NCBI RefSeq assembly: GCF_004346865.1 | Contig: NZ_SMGR01000003.1 | Span: 372,001-436,000 of the forward strand | Source of the DNA: Shimia isoporae | GTDB taxonomy: Bacteria; Pseudomonadota; Alphaproteobacteria; Rhodobacterales; Rhodobacteraceae | Direction: 5' to 3' | Length of the DNA stretch: 64,000 bases | Part shown: one piece after another, positions 37,066 through 46,176 of the stretch | How the letters are laid out: each line of letters starts with the position of its first letter | Numbering within the stretch: the stretch's first letter is position 1 | Program-made: the position numbers and the translations under genes | The notes under the pieces: generated by a model | Databases searched by the model: none | What the model was told of the DNA's origin: nothing | The model's input: only the letters and a program-made list of their open reading frames with translations

Positions 37066-38118
37066 TTGCGTGACCAGCCAAACAGCGTCGATTTGCTGGA
37101 ATGGTATGACCACCATGCCCGAGTAATGCCATGGCGCGTCGGTCCGGCCGAACGTGCCGCAGGGATCGCTCCAGATCCTTACAGGGTATGGCTATCAGAA
37201 ATAATGCTCCAACAAACAACGGTAGCCGCCGTCAAAGACTACTTCTTACGCTTTACTACAAGATGGCCGACGGTCAGCGCACTGGCAGATGCGGAAGATG
37301 CGGACGTCATGGCAGAATGGGCAGGGCTTGGCTACTACGCGCGGGCCAGAAACCTGCTCAAATGCGCCCGGGTTGTTGCCAACGAAATGCAGGGAAAGTT
37401 TCCTGCAAACTATGAGGATCTTCTCAAGCTACCCGGTATTGGCCCTTATACTGCTGGGGCTGTATCCGCCATTGCGTTTGACCGTCCTTCTACCGTCGTT
37501 GACGGAAATGTAGAGCGGGTCATGGCCCGCCTCTTTGATGTACATACGCCTCTCCCGGCCGCAAAGCCGGAGTTAACCGATTTTGCGACGCGCCTCACGC
37601 CAACGGACCGCCCAGGCGATTATGCCCAAGCAGTTATGGACCTCGGCGCCACAATTTGCTCCCCCCGTAATCCCGCGTGCGGAATTTGCCCTTGGCGGGA
37701 GCCGTGCAAGGCCCGCGACTCTGGCACCGCGGCCGATTTGCCAAAGAAAACTCCAAAGAAACCAAAACCTGTCAGGCACGGGGTTGTCTATGTTGCAAAG
37801 CGCGTTGACGGCGCATTTCTTCTGGAGCGCCGACCCGACTCAGGCCTTCTTGGCGGAATGCTGGGCTGGCCCGGTTCTCCTTGGCAGGAAGGTGAAATAC
37901 CTCCGCATTCCCGGCCAATTCGTGCGGAATGGAAAACACTATCCGGCGAGGCGCGCCATACTTTCACTCATTTCCATTTGCGCTTGACCATCAAGACCGC
38001 GTTGGTGCCAATGGATCGCAGTCCCGACACCGGGTTCTTTGTCGAAAAGACCGCGTTCAGTCCTTCAGACCTTCCAACAGCAATGCGCAAAGCATTTGAC
38101 TTGTATTCCAAATCATAG
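37066..38118 (+). CDS. mutY: A/G-specific adenine glycosylase
   Basis: 350 residues from a TTG start with GAGAGGAT upstream. Removes adenine mispaired with 8-oxoguanine. Catalytic glutamate in WLSEIMLQQTTV, helix-hairpin-helix LPGIGPYTAGAVSAIAF, catalytic aspartate in YAQAVMDLGATIC, and the 4Fe-4S cluster C-x6-C-x2-C-x5-C in CSPRNPACGICPWREPC. The C-terminal Nudix-like domain that recognises oxoG is present (GVVYVAKRVDGAFLLERRP, LLGGMLGWPGSPW). Alone on its strand before alkB. Confidence 0.95.
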   Translation: MRDQPNSVDLLEWYDHHARVMPWRVGPAERAAGIAPDPYRVWLSEIMLQQTTVAAVKDYFLRFTTRWPTVSALADAEDADVMAEWAGLGYYARARNLLKCARVVANEMQGKFPANYEDLLKLPGIGPYTAGAVSAIAFDRPSTVVDGNVERVMARLFDVHTPLPAAKPELTDFATRLTPTDRPGDYAQAVMDLGATICSPRNPACGICPWREPCKARDSGTAADLPKKTPKKPKPVRHGVVYVAKRVDGAFLLERRPDSGLLGGMLGWPGSPWQEGEIPPHSRPIRAEWKTLSGEARHTFTHFHLRLTIKTALVPMDRSPDTGFFVEKTAFSPSDLPTAMRKAFDLYSKS

Positions 38119-38177
38119 AGCCGTTGCGAGGACATCGGGAACGGCTCATACTCCGGACAAATTCGATGGAGTCGCCC

Positions 38178-39311
38178 ATGATCCCTGCCAAAGACGTCGC
38201 AAAGCTCACTAGCGCGTTGCCTTTCTGGTTGTCGCTGATGCTCATTCCGCTGATCTGGATTACCGCAGGTCTCGGCGGCTGGTGGGTACTGCTCGTACCC
38301 GTGACGACTTGGTACCTTTTTGCAGGTCTGGATGCCGCGCTCGGTCTCAATCTCGAGAATGCCGATTTGGATACAACAGACGAGCAGCTGCATTGGTACA
38401 GCCTGATTACAAAGGTTTGGCCGTTCGCTCAGTTTCTTACACTTTTCGGGCTGATATGGTTTGCCACTCACACCGATCACCTCAGTGTCGGCGCGACGAT
38501 TGGCCTGTTCTTCGGCATGGGAGTGATCTCAGGCACGATCGGGATCAACTACTCTCACGAATTGATGCACCAGAAAAACAAGACCGAGCGTTGGATGGGC
38601 GACATCCTTCTGGCAATGGTCCTTTATAGCCATTTTCGCTCTGAACATCTGCTGGTGCACCACCGCTACGTCGGCACCCCGCGCGACCCGGTGACCGCGC
38701 GATACAACGAAGGATTTCACCGCTTTTTCCCGCGTGTCCTGATCGGATGCTTCAAGAGTGCTTTCCGGGCAGAGAAGGAGATGCTGGAACGCAAAAACCT
38801 TCCTTGGACAGACCTGTCTAACCCGTTCTTTCGCTATTGGGCACTCCAAGGCGGAATGCTGCTTTTTGCGCTCATCGTTGGCGGCTGGATCGGCTTCCTA
38901 CTGTTCATATGGCAAGCGTATATCGCAATTTGGCAACTGGAGTTGGTCAACTACGTGGAACACTACGGGCTAACCCGCAAACATCTGGGGGAAGGAAAAT
39001 ACGAGCATGTGAAGCCCCATCACAGCTGGAATGCCGCTCACAAAGCGTCCAACTGGCTTCTGATAAACCTGCAGAGACATTCGGACCACCATTACAAGCC
39101 TGACCGCCGTTTCCCGCTTTTGCAAAATTACACAGATGCTGACGCACCGCAGTTGCCGTTTGGCTATCCTGTGATGACCATCGCAGCGATGATCCCGCCG
39201 CTTTGGAAAAAGGTCATGAACCCCCGCGTTCGTAAATGGCGAGGCATGTATTATCCGGAAATCACCAATTGGCATGCCTACAACAAGGCCAAGAACCCAT
39301 TGCCGCGCTAG
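38178..39311 (+). CDS. alkB: Alkane 1-monooxygenase (AlkB-type membrane di-iron hydroxylase)
   Basis: 377 residues from the ATG at 38178, which has GGAG six bases upstream; ATG 38166 is an alternative. Integral membrane non-haem di-iron enzyme oxidising terminal methyl groups of alkanes or fatty chains. The histidine clusters are complete: SHELMH (near residues 126-131), SEHLLVHHRYVGTP (156-166) and QRHSDHHY toward the C-terminus, with NYVEHYGL between. Four to six membrane helices. No rubredoxin gene is nearby. Convergent with a cyclase gene; the two stop codons overlap in CTAG. Confidence 0.92.
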   Translation: MIPAKDVAKLTSALPFWLSLMLIPLIWITAGLGGWWVLLVPVTTWYLFAGLDAALGLNLENADLDTTDEQLHWYSLITKVWPFAQFLTLFGLIWFATHTDHLSVGATIGLFFGMGVISGTIGINYSHELMHQKNKTERWMGDILLAMVLYSHFRSEHLLVHHRYVGTPRDPVTARYNEGFHRFFPRVLIGCFKSAFRAEKEMLERKNLPWTDLSNPFFRYWALQGGMLLFALIVGGWIGFLLFIWQAYIAIWQLELVNYVEHYGLTRKHLGEGKYEHVKPHHSWNAAHKASNWLLINLQRHSDHHYKPDRRFPLLQNYTDADAPQLPFGYPVMTIAAMIPPLWKKVMNPRVRKWRGMYYPEITNWHAYNKAKNPLPR

Positions 39312-40720
39312 GTGTCGCTGGAAAGACCGTGTTCAAGAGGTCGTTCAAAGGCCCAAACCGTCAATTTTTCCGCCACACCCCGAATGTCCTGATCGGTAAA
39401 CTTCTGCAAACCGTCCAGGCATTCGTCTCCACCTTCGCGGATAACTTCGGCGCGCATCCCGTCGCTGATGACCAATCGCGCATTCAGCCCTCGCGTCATG
39501 CTTTCCAACCGTGAAGCAACATTGACTGTGTTGCCTACGACCGCGAACTCGAGGCGGTTTGCACCAATATCGGCAAGAACTGCAGGTCCATAATGGGCGC
39601 CAAAGCCGACACGCAAAGGCGGCTGCCCGTCTGCAATGCGTGCATTGTTCCATTCGTCCACATCGGCCATCATCTGGCGTACGCATCGCAACGCGTTTTG
39701 CGCATCGTGGTCGGACGGGCTCGGCGTGCCAAACGTCGCCATCAGTCCGTCGCCAAGGTATTTGTCCAGCGTACCGCTGTGGGCAAAAACCGCGTTTTCC
39801 ATAAGGCCATGAAAATCCCGAAGAGTACCAATCACTTCTTCCGGTTCTCGCTCGGCTGCGAACTCCGTGAAGCCCACGATGTCCACAAACAGCACCGCAA
39901 TGTTGTGATTTCTAATTTGCTTAAGCGGTTCGTCGTTCTGGCTTAACTCCTCGACGACGTTGGGTGAAAAATACCGTGATAGGTTGGTTCGCTCTCGCTC
40001 CAGAGCCGCGTTGGAATGCAGCAAGCGATTAAAGCGGCGCATGGACAGCCCCATCGTTACCGCAACGAGCAGAAAGACCATCGCCTCTTGGACGCGCAAT
40101 TGAATGTTGAATGCGTTCGGATCGACATGAGACACCAATTGCGGAAAGTCCTTCAACGCCTCTGCGATGCCCTCGGTCACACCGGGCGTCGGTTCCGTCA
40201 ACCACATCGTAAGGCCAAGCGCGATCATCCACATACTGACGGTCCAAGTGCCAATCGCAATCACCGTGCGCCAGCTGTAGGCCAGGGTGCCGACCGCGAG
40301 GATCACAAAGAAATAGATGAAATTATCAAACTGATAGACCGACGCTGGTGGCCAGTCGCGCGTATCCAGCGGGTTTGGACCGAGCATCCCAAAGACCATG
40401 ATGAACAGATCAAGGAAGATCAGAAATAGCTCAGTTCGAGAGCGTCCCACCCGTCCGGCGCGGCGAATGAAATATCCGTTCACACAAATCAGAACGAGGA
40501 TGAACTCATGATACAGCACCGCCGGCATGGGCGCGACAAACAACAAGAACACGCCGACAATGGCCATCGCTATCCAGCGTGCCTTTACAGCAAGCTCAAG
40601 GCCTTCGCTCTTGTGGCGTTCCAAAATCGCCTCGGTATAGCGATCCTCGCGCGCTTCTGAATCCTCGAACTGATCAAGGAAATTGCCCGGCTCTTGATGT
40701 GGCGCGTTCTGCTCAGCCAT
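39308..40720 (-). CDS. Membrane adenylate/guanylate cyclase
   Basis: 470 residues from the ATG at 40720 (GAGGAG upstream). N-terminal cytoplasmic stretch, then about six membrane helices (residues 50-235, e.g. WIAMAIVGVFLLFVAPMPAVL), a coiled linker NAALERERTNLSRYFSPNVVEEL, and a class III cyclase domain (~275-450). Metal aspartates lie in VLFVDIVGFTEFA and KYLGDGLMATFG; the end motif VVGNTVNVASRLE carries the transition-state asparagine and arginine. Likely makes cAMP in response to a membrane signal. The stop codon TAG is read from the same CTAG as the alkB stop. Confidence 0.92.
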   Translation of the reverse strand: MAEQNAPHQEPGNFLDQFEDSEAREDRYTEAILERHKSEGLELAVKARWIAMAIVGVFLLFVAPMPAVLYHEFILVLICVNGYFIRRAGRVGRSRTELFLIFLDLFIMVFGMLGPNPLDTRDWPPASVYQFDNFIYFFVILAVGTLAYSWRTVIAIGTWTVSMWMIALGLTMWLTEPTPGVTEGIAEALKDFPQLVSHVDPNAFNIQLRVQEAMVFLLVAVTMGLSMRRFNRLLHSNAALERERTNLSRYFSPNVVEELSQNDEPLKQIRNHNIAVLFVDIVGFTEFAAEREPEEVIGTLRDFHGLMENAVFAHSGTLDKYLGDGLMATFGTPSPSDHDAQNALRCVRQMMADVDEWNNARIADGQPPLRVGFGAHYGPAVLADIGANRLEFAVVGNTVNVASRLESMTRGLNARLVISDGMRAEVIREGGDECLDGLQKFTDQDIRGVAEKLTVWAFERPLEHGLSSDT

Positions 40721-40788
40721 GTCTCGGCTCCTCACCTCTGTGATGCACAGATGGGGTCTTGTTCTACCTACCACACCCCCTTGCTCGC

Positions 40789-40815
40789 AAAAAACCCCGC
40801 CGGTGAACGGCGGGG
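40789..40815 (-). terminator. Intrinsic terminator after ccrM
   Basis: Perfect eight-base-pair stem CCCCGCCG/CGGCGGGG (40795-40802 with 40808-40815), five-base loop, six Ts on the minus strand. Confidence 0.9.
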
Positions 40816-40824
40816 CAAGTCATA

Positions 40825-40854
40825 GCGCTGATCCGCACAAATGCCGGATCGCGC
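40825..40854 (-). other. Strong hairpin between ccrM and its terminator
   Basis: Stem GCGC-GATCCG/CGGATC-GCGC (one bulged T) with a nine-base loop at 40825-40854. Together with an eight- to ten-base linker and the terminator it forms a two-hairpin 3' UTR that resembles the small RNA candidates at 9.9-10.1 kb in layout, though not in the anti-SD core. Confidence 0.5.
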
Positions 40855-40874
40855 TGGCGGTATCACTTGAGTGA

Positions 40875-42083
<1,209 letters not shown>

Positions 42084-42096
42084 AACGACTTACATT

Positions 42097-42714
42097 TTAC
42101 TCTTGATACAAGATATTGTGCACGGGCTTGAACGAACGTCTATGATGTGGGGTTACACCAAGATTTCGGAGTGCCTCTTTGTGGCTTTTTGAAGGATATC
42201 CTGCATTGGTCTCCCAGCCATAGCCCGGAAACTGTTGCGCTAAATCCATCATGATCTCGTCGCGTACAGTTTTTGCCACTATCGAAGCAGCTGAGATCGA
42301 CACCGAACGAGCATCGCCTTTGACCACCGCCTCTGACGTAATCGTCAACCCTTTGGGAATAAGATTCCCGTCAATCAGCAAATAGTCTGGCGCCGGATCC
42401 AATGCGGCCACGGCGCGCTCCATCGCAATGTGGCTGGCACGCAGAATGTTATGCTCGTCAATTTCCGCGACCGACGCGTGCGCCACAGAGACCTGAGCCA
42501 CCGACCTTATTTCCGTGGCCATCTCAGTGCGCTTTTTTGCAGACAGCTTCTTGGAGTCGTTCAGTCCAGCTGGAATGTTCTGCGGATTCAGGATCACAGC
42601 CGCAGCAGTCACGGGTCCGGCAAGCGGTCCGCGCCCCACCTCGTCAACACCTGCAACAAGTGTGGCGCCTTTGGAAAAGGCCGTTCGTTCGAGTGAAAAA
42701 TCTGGAGAGCTCAT
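42097..42714 (-). CDS. rnhB: Ribonuclease HII
   Basis: 205 residues. Cleaves RNA in RNA-DNA hybrids, including single ribonucleotides. Metal-binding acidic residues in VAGVDEVGRGPLAGPV (Asp-Glu) and YLLIDGN, with the KGDARSVSISAASIVAKTVRDEIM core and the C-terminal GYPSKSHKEALRNLGVTPHHRRSF motif that contains the 2'-OH-sensing tyrosine. Size is typical. Same strand as ccrM, 106 bases upstream. Confidence 0.94.
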   Translation of the reverse strand: MSSPDFSLERTAFSKGATLVAGVDEVGRGPLAGPVTAAAVILNPQNIPAGLNDSKKLSAKKRTEMATEIRSVAQVSVAHASVAEIDEHNILRASHIAMERAVAALDPAPDYLLIDGNLIPKGLTITSEAVVKGDARSVSISAASIVAKTVRDEIMMDLAQQFPGYGWETNAGYPSKSHKEALRNLGVTPHHRRSFKPVHNILYQE

Positions 42715-42752
42715 ACAGTTTCACAAGCACGCATCCGAAGCGTGCGCAATAG

Positions 42753-42785
42753 AAAAAGCCGGAGTACCACCGTCAGCACTCCGGC
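42753..42785 (-). terminator. Intrinsic terminator after the 42822-43268 gene
   Basis: Stem GCCGGAGT/ACTCCGGC (42758-42765 with 42778-42785), 12-base loop, five Ts on the minus strand. Confidence 0.85.
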
Positions 42786-42821
42786 CCCTTGTGCCGATCT
42801 ACGTCGGCTTTGCTCGACGGT

Positions 42822-43268
42822 TTACCGCCAGCTTACCGGATACCCGCGGCGCTGGAGACAGCCAGTCTTGTATCCGGAGATCCGTGCTCCGTGTTGGTTG
42901 ATGCCATTGAACCTGCAAGCTTGCGGCAACCGAGCCTTGTTAACCCGCGCCTGGTTCAGGCAACCCTCTCCGTATGCTTGAACAATTCGTCCATTCCGAA
43001 GCGTGAAGTCGCGGGAACAGCGGCGCGGCAAAAAAACCCGGCTGGGAGGCACGTTGCGACGAACATTTTTCGAGCGAGGCTGTGTCACGTTTCCCGGATC
43101 GCGATCATTGTCGCTGGCGACTGCATTTCCGATGATCACCAGAGCCGTAGCTCCAAAAAGAAGTTTGGCAAGATCGTCATTGCTCAGAGCGCGCGCTGGC
43201 ATCGCTGAAATTCCGGTAACAGCCATTGCCAGCCCGAGGATTGTTCCGATGAAGTGCTTGGAGGTCAT
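42822..43268 (-). CDS. Exported hypothetical protein with conserved cysteines
   Basis: 148 residues. Signal peptide MTSKHFIGTILGLAMAVTGISAMPARA, then LSNDDLAKLLFGATALVIIGNAVAS, a possible second hydrophobic helix, and a basic C-terminal half with three cysteines spaced at PRRCSR, GEGCLNQ, PQACRFN plus TGCLQR. Repeated motif-like pieces R-x-C may form two disulfides. Similar small Roseobacter proteins exist as hypotheticals; I do not recognise a named family. Own terminator; its promoter should lie in the 176-base divergent gap before 43445. Confidence 0.78.
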   Translation of the reverse strand: MTSKHFIGTILGLAMAVTGISAMPARALSNDDLAKLLFGATALVIIGNAVASDNDRDPGNVTQPRSKNVRRNVPPSRVFLPRRCSRDFTLRNGRIVQAYGEGCLNQARVNKARLPQACRFNGINQHGARISGYKTGCLQRRGYPVSWR

Positions 43269-43444
43269 TTTGTGTCCTTCCTGTCATGTATGTGCTCGAT
43301 AGGTGGCGCTTTGTGCGCCGGTGACGAGCCAACATTCGCCGGGCTTTCAAAAATCGCTCAATATCAGTGGCTTGTTATGTGATAACCGAGTGAAACGCGC
43401 TTGCGGTTATTGAATAACAGGCAATTTCGGCGCACTTTCACCTC

Positions 43445-43747
43445 ATGTCTTATTCGCTTTCTCAAATCACGCGCATTGCGGTTGTCGGCCTCGCAATTTC
43501 AATCGCCAGTCCGGCTGCGGCCGCAGAGTGTTACGCAGACTACAAGGCCAAAAAGGACAACCCCTTGCGTCTGCACTACGGTGTAATCGCACTGAATTCC
43601 GGCTGCGATAAAGCGTCCGCCAGAACCGAGATCAAAGCGCGTATCGCCAAAGATGGCTGGAAGTTGCTAAATGTACTCTCTGTTTTTGACAAAACCCAAC
43701 TCTCGGGAAAGGAAGCCAGTGCAGGGCAATTTTACCTCCGCTTCTGA
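43445..43747 (+). CDS. Small secreted hypothetical protein
   Basis: 100 residues. Signal peptide ending in ASPAAAA, then ECYADYKAKKDNPLRLHYGVIAL, a cysteine-containing mature domain of ~75 residues (two cysteines) and a terminal aromatic QFYLRF. No clear Shine-Dalgarno precedes the ATG at 43445, so start is uncertain. Its last 29 bases overlap the GTG start of the membrane winged-helix gene, so the two are coupled. Function unknown; possible periplasmic sensor partner of that protein (inference). Confidence 0.72.
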   Translation: MSYSLSQITRIAVVGLAISIASPAAAAECYADYKAKKDNPLRLHYGVIALNSGCDKASARTEIKARIAKDGWKLLNVLSVFDKTQLSGKEASAGQFYLRF

Positions 43748-44423
43748 ATCGCGGCGCAACAGTGGCCGGATCGTGGGCATCGGTATCGGCGCAATCGTGG
43801 TCATTTTGCTGATCGCCACGGTTTTGCTGATCGCGACGTTGCCAGACGCCAACGCCTTCAACGCACGTGTTGAGCAGTTGTTTCTGGAAAACGATTCACT
43901 CACTGGTCAGGCAGAAATCAGACTTCTGGAAATCCTTGCGCAATCCGGAACTGCCTTCGCCGACACATTGGCAAGCTACAGATTGGTGATCCTTGTTCTT
44001 CTGGTATTTGCCGCCGCTATGCTTGTTGCAGCCTTAGTGTTTCTGGTTGCGCTGGTCATGATGAACCGGCGGATGGCACAGATTGAACGCGCAGGGATTC
44101 AGGTGAACTCCCTGATCGTGAGCCGCGACGAAAAAACGGTCTATCTCAACAATATGGGATTTAAACTCACCGATGCGGCCATGGAAACATTGTCGGTCCT
44201 TGCAGAAGCCCGGTTGGATGATGATGTGATTTCCGGAATAGAGATAGAGGCCATGATTTCCGGCAAACCTGCTGCCGACTGTGAAGAAGCCGCGGGAGCG
44301 ACGCGGATCAAACGCCTTCGCGACAGTCTGGGAAACCAGATGGTAAGCGAGCTGCTGGTGAAAAACATTGCCCGAAAAGGCTACATGCTTGCCATCGACA
44401 AGGATGTAATTCGGGTTCTATGA
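43719..44423 (+). CDS. Membrane-anchored protein with OmpR-type winged-helix-like C-terminus
   Basis: 234 residues from a GTG at 43719 with GGAAAGGAAG upstream; an earlier in-frame ATG at 43671 lacks a ribosome site. Two membrane segments: residues ~17-43 (RIVGIGIGAIVVILLIATVLL) and ~88-115 (RLVILVLLVFAAAMLVAALVF), placing both termini in the cytoplasm. Residues ~135-234 show the OmpR/PhoB winged-helix pattern: strands around VYLNNMGFKLTDAAMETL, a recognition-helix-like ATRIKRLRDSLGNQMVSELLV and a terminal wing GYML. It could be a ToxR/CadC-like regulator with inverted topology. Not a named family as far as I can tell. Confidence 0.7.
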   Translation: MQGNFTSASESRRNSGRIVGIGIGAIVVILLIATVLLIATLPDANAFNARVEQLFLENDSLTGQAEIRLLEILAQSGTAFADTLASYRLVILVLLVFAAAMLVAALVFLVALVMMNRRMAQIERAGIQVNSLIVSRDEKTVYLNNMGFKLTDAAMETLSVLAEARLDDDVISGIEIEAMISGKPAADCEEAAGATRIKRLRDSLGNQMVSELLVKNIARKGYMLAIDKDVIRVL

Positions 44424-44529
44424 TCCAATTTTGAGCCACGGCGTTTCACCGGTCTTACAGCCGGTCGGGCTTGGATTCCATCGACGCAGACCTCACATAA
44501 CGCACCAAGAGATAAGGGAGGGTCGCCCA

Positions 44530-46089
44530 ATGGAAGGGTCCCGTTTCAATACGGCGTCAGGCTACGGCATTGACATCGAACCCATAGACGGACGCGTACG
44601 AATTCTTCGCAACGGTACTGTGCTGGCGGATAGCACTCGGGCAAAAGTCATGTACGAAACACGCCTCAAGCCCCAGATATACCTCCCGATTGAAGATGTT
44701 CTGGTGGCTCTTTCAGACCAAACAGCTCTAAAAACCTTCTGCCCCTTCAAGGGCACCGCGCGATATCGAAATTTGCTTCTCAGCGATGAAACGGTCGAGA
44801 ACGGCATTTGGTCGTATGATGATGCGCTACCGGAAAGCCGCGGCATAAACGGCTACATCGGTTTCATGGCCGACAGCTATACTGACATCGATCTCGGTGG
44901 AGTCACTCTCGATCCGGGTGGCGACGGAAATATTAGCGGGCCGCTCGTTGATTGGCTGATGCGTGGTGCGGCATTTGAGAACACTCCTGAAGACTTCCTA
45001 CGTGCCCTAGCTGGGAAAATGCTCGAAAGCGGAATCGCCATCTCACGCATGTCCGCAATGATCTGGTCATTGCATCCTCTGATCGCTGGGAAAAACTACA
45101 TCTGGAAGCGTGGTGTCGAGGACATCACGACCTTCGCCCCTTCGTATGAGCTATACGACCATCCCAGCTTCAAGAATTCCCCGCTGAGCCACGTGTCCAA
45201 AGGACTGGGAGGCGTAAGACAAAAACTGGACGTTGCGGAAGAGCACATGCAATTCCCCATCATGAAGGACCTCAAGGAAGAAGGAGCTACAGATTATGTC
45301 GCCATGCCACTCTTTTTTTCGAACGGCCAAGTCAATGTGCTGACGCTGACAAGCGATCACCCTGACGGGTTCACAACCGCGAACCTCGGGCTAACATTCG
45401 AAGTCTCCAGCGTCATTAGCCGTTTTTTCGAAGTCTTCACCCAAAAGGAAAATGCGCAGTCATTGCTGGAAACCTATGTCGGAAGACGCTCCGGCGCGCG
45501 CGTTTTAGGCGGGGAAATCCGACGTGGCGATGGCGATGAAATCGATGCCGCAATCATGTTCTGCGACCTGAGAGGGTCAACTCGGCTGGAGGAAAAACTT
45601 GGTCGGGATGATTACATCGATTTGTTGAACGGGTTCTTCGAAACAGCTTCCGGTGTGGTGCATGAAAACGGCGGCGAAGTTTTGAAGTTCATTGGAGACG
45701 CGGTGCTCGCAGTGTTTCCCGATGGGGAGAAAGGGATCGAGGGCTGCACAAACGCCATAGCAGCCAGCAAGGGAATAGTTGCCGAATTGGACAGACAAGC
45801 GGCCGAAGGCACAAAGCGTATCGAGTGTTCCATTGGCGTGAGCCACGGAACAGTAACTTATGGAAATGTCGGTTCACAGGAGCGACTAGACTTCACCGTA
45901 ATCGGGCAGCCAGCGAACGTTGCGGCACGCCTCGGGGATTACGGAAAAAAGGTCGGACACCGCATCGTCGTTTCCCAAGATCTGGCAGATCAGTGCAACG
46001 ATTGTATTCCGCTTGGGCCAGTGTCGCTTCACAACGTATCCCAGCCCGTCGAAAGCTACGCTGTCAGCGCCGGAGTACCAAAAGCCTGA
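44530..46089 (+). CDS. DUF427-class III adenylate cyclase fusion
   Basis: 519 residues from the ATG at 44530 (GGGAGGG upstream). Residues ~21-105 are a DUF427 domain (GRVRILRNGTVLADSTRA, YLPIEDV, CPFKGTARY). Residues ~140-320 form a regulatory region (GIAISRMSAMIWSLHP, DYVAMPLFFSNGQ) of the type found in soluble alphaproteobacterial cyclases. Residues ~340-515 are the class III catalytic domain: FCDLRGSTRL with the first metal aspartate, KFIGDAVLAVFP with the second, and VIGQPANVAARL with the transition-state asparagine and arginine. Soluble, predicted cAMP producer. 107 bases after the winged-helix gene. Confidence 0.88.
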   Translation: MEGSRFNTASGYGIDIEPIDGRVRILRNGTVLADSTRAKVMYETRLKPQIYLPIEDVLVALSDQTALKTFCPFKGTARYRNLLLSDETVENGIWSYDDALPESRGINGYIGFMADSYTDIDLGGVTLDPGGDGNISGPLVDWLMRGAAFENTPEDFLRALAGKMLESGIAISRMSAMIWSLHPLIAGKNYIWKRGVEDITTFAPSYELYDHPSFKNSPLSHVSKGLGGVRQKLDVAEEHMQFPIMKDLKEEGATDYVAMPLFFSNGQVNVLTLTSDHPDGFTTANLGLTFEVSSVISRFFEVFTQKENAQSLLETYVGRRSGARVLGGEIRRGDGDEIDAAIMFCDLRGSTRLEEKLGRDDYIDLLNGFFETASGVVHENGGEVLKFIGDAVLAVFPDGEKGIEGCTNAIAASKGIVAELDRQAAEGTKRIECSIGVSHGTVTYGNVGSQERLDFTVIGQPANVAARLGDYGKKVGHRIVVSQDLADQCNDCIPLGPVSLHNVSQPVESYAVSAGVPKA

Positions 46090-46119
46090 TCCATGAGCTT
46101 AAACTGCTCCCTAACCGCT

Positions 46120-46139
46120 TGAACAGCCTGAGATGTTCA
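46120..46139. promoter_or_regulatory. Inverted repeat upstream of the LacI-type gene
   Basis: TGAACA (46120-46125) and TGTTCA (46134-46139), eight-base spacer, 37 bases before the regulator start. Could be an autoregulatory operator. It does not resemble the classical central-CG LacI operator, and there is no T tract for a terminator. Confidence 0.35.
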
Positions 46140-46176
46140 CGCTAGCATCACAGGCAGATCAGCGGGAAAATAATCA

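Noticed and set aside
46100-46176. Terminator after the cyclase gene
   Set aside because: The inverted repeat at 46120-46139 has only six-base arms and no T tract, so it is listed as a possible operator only.
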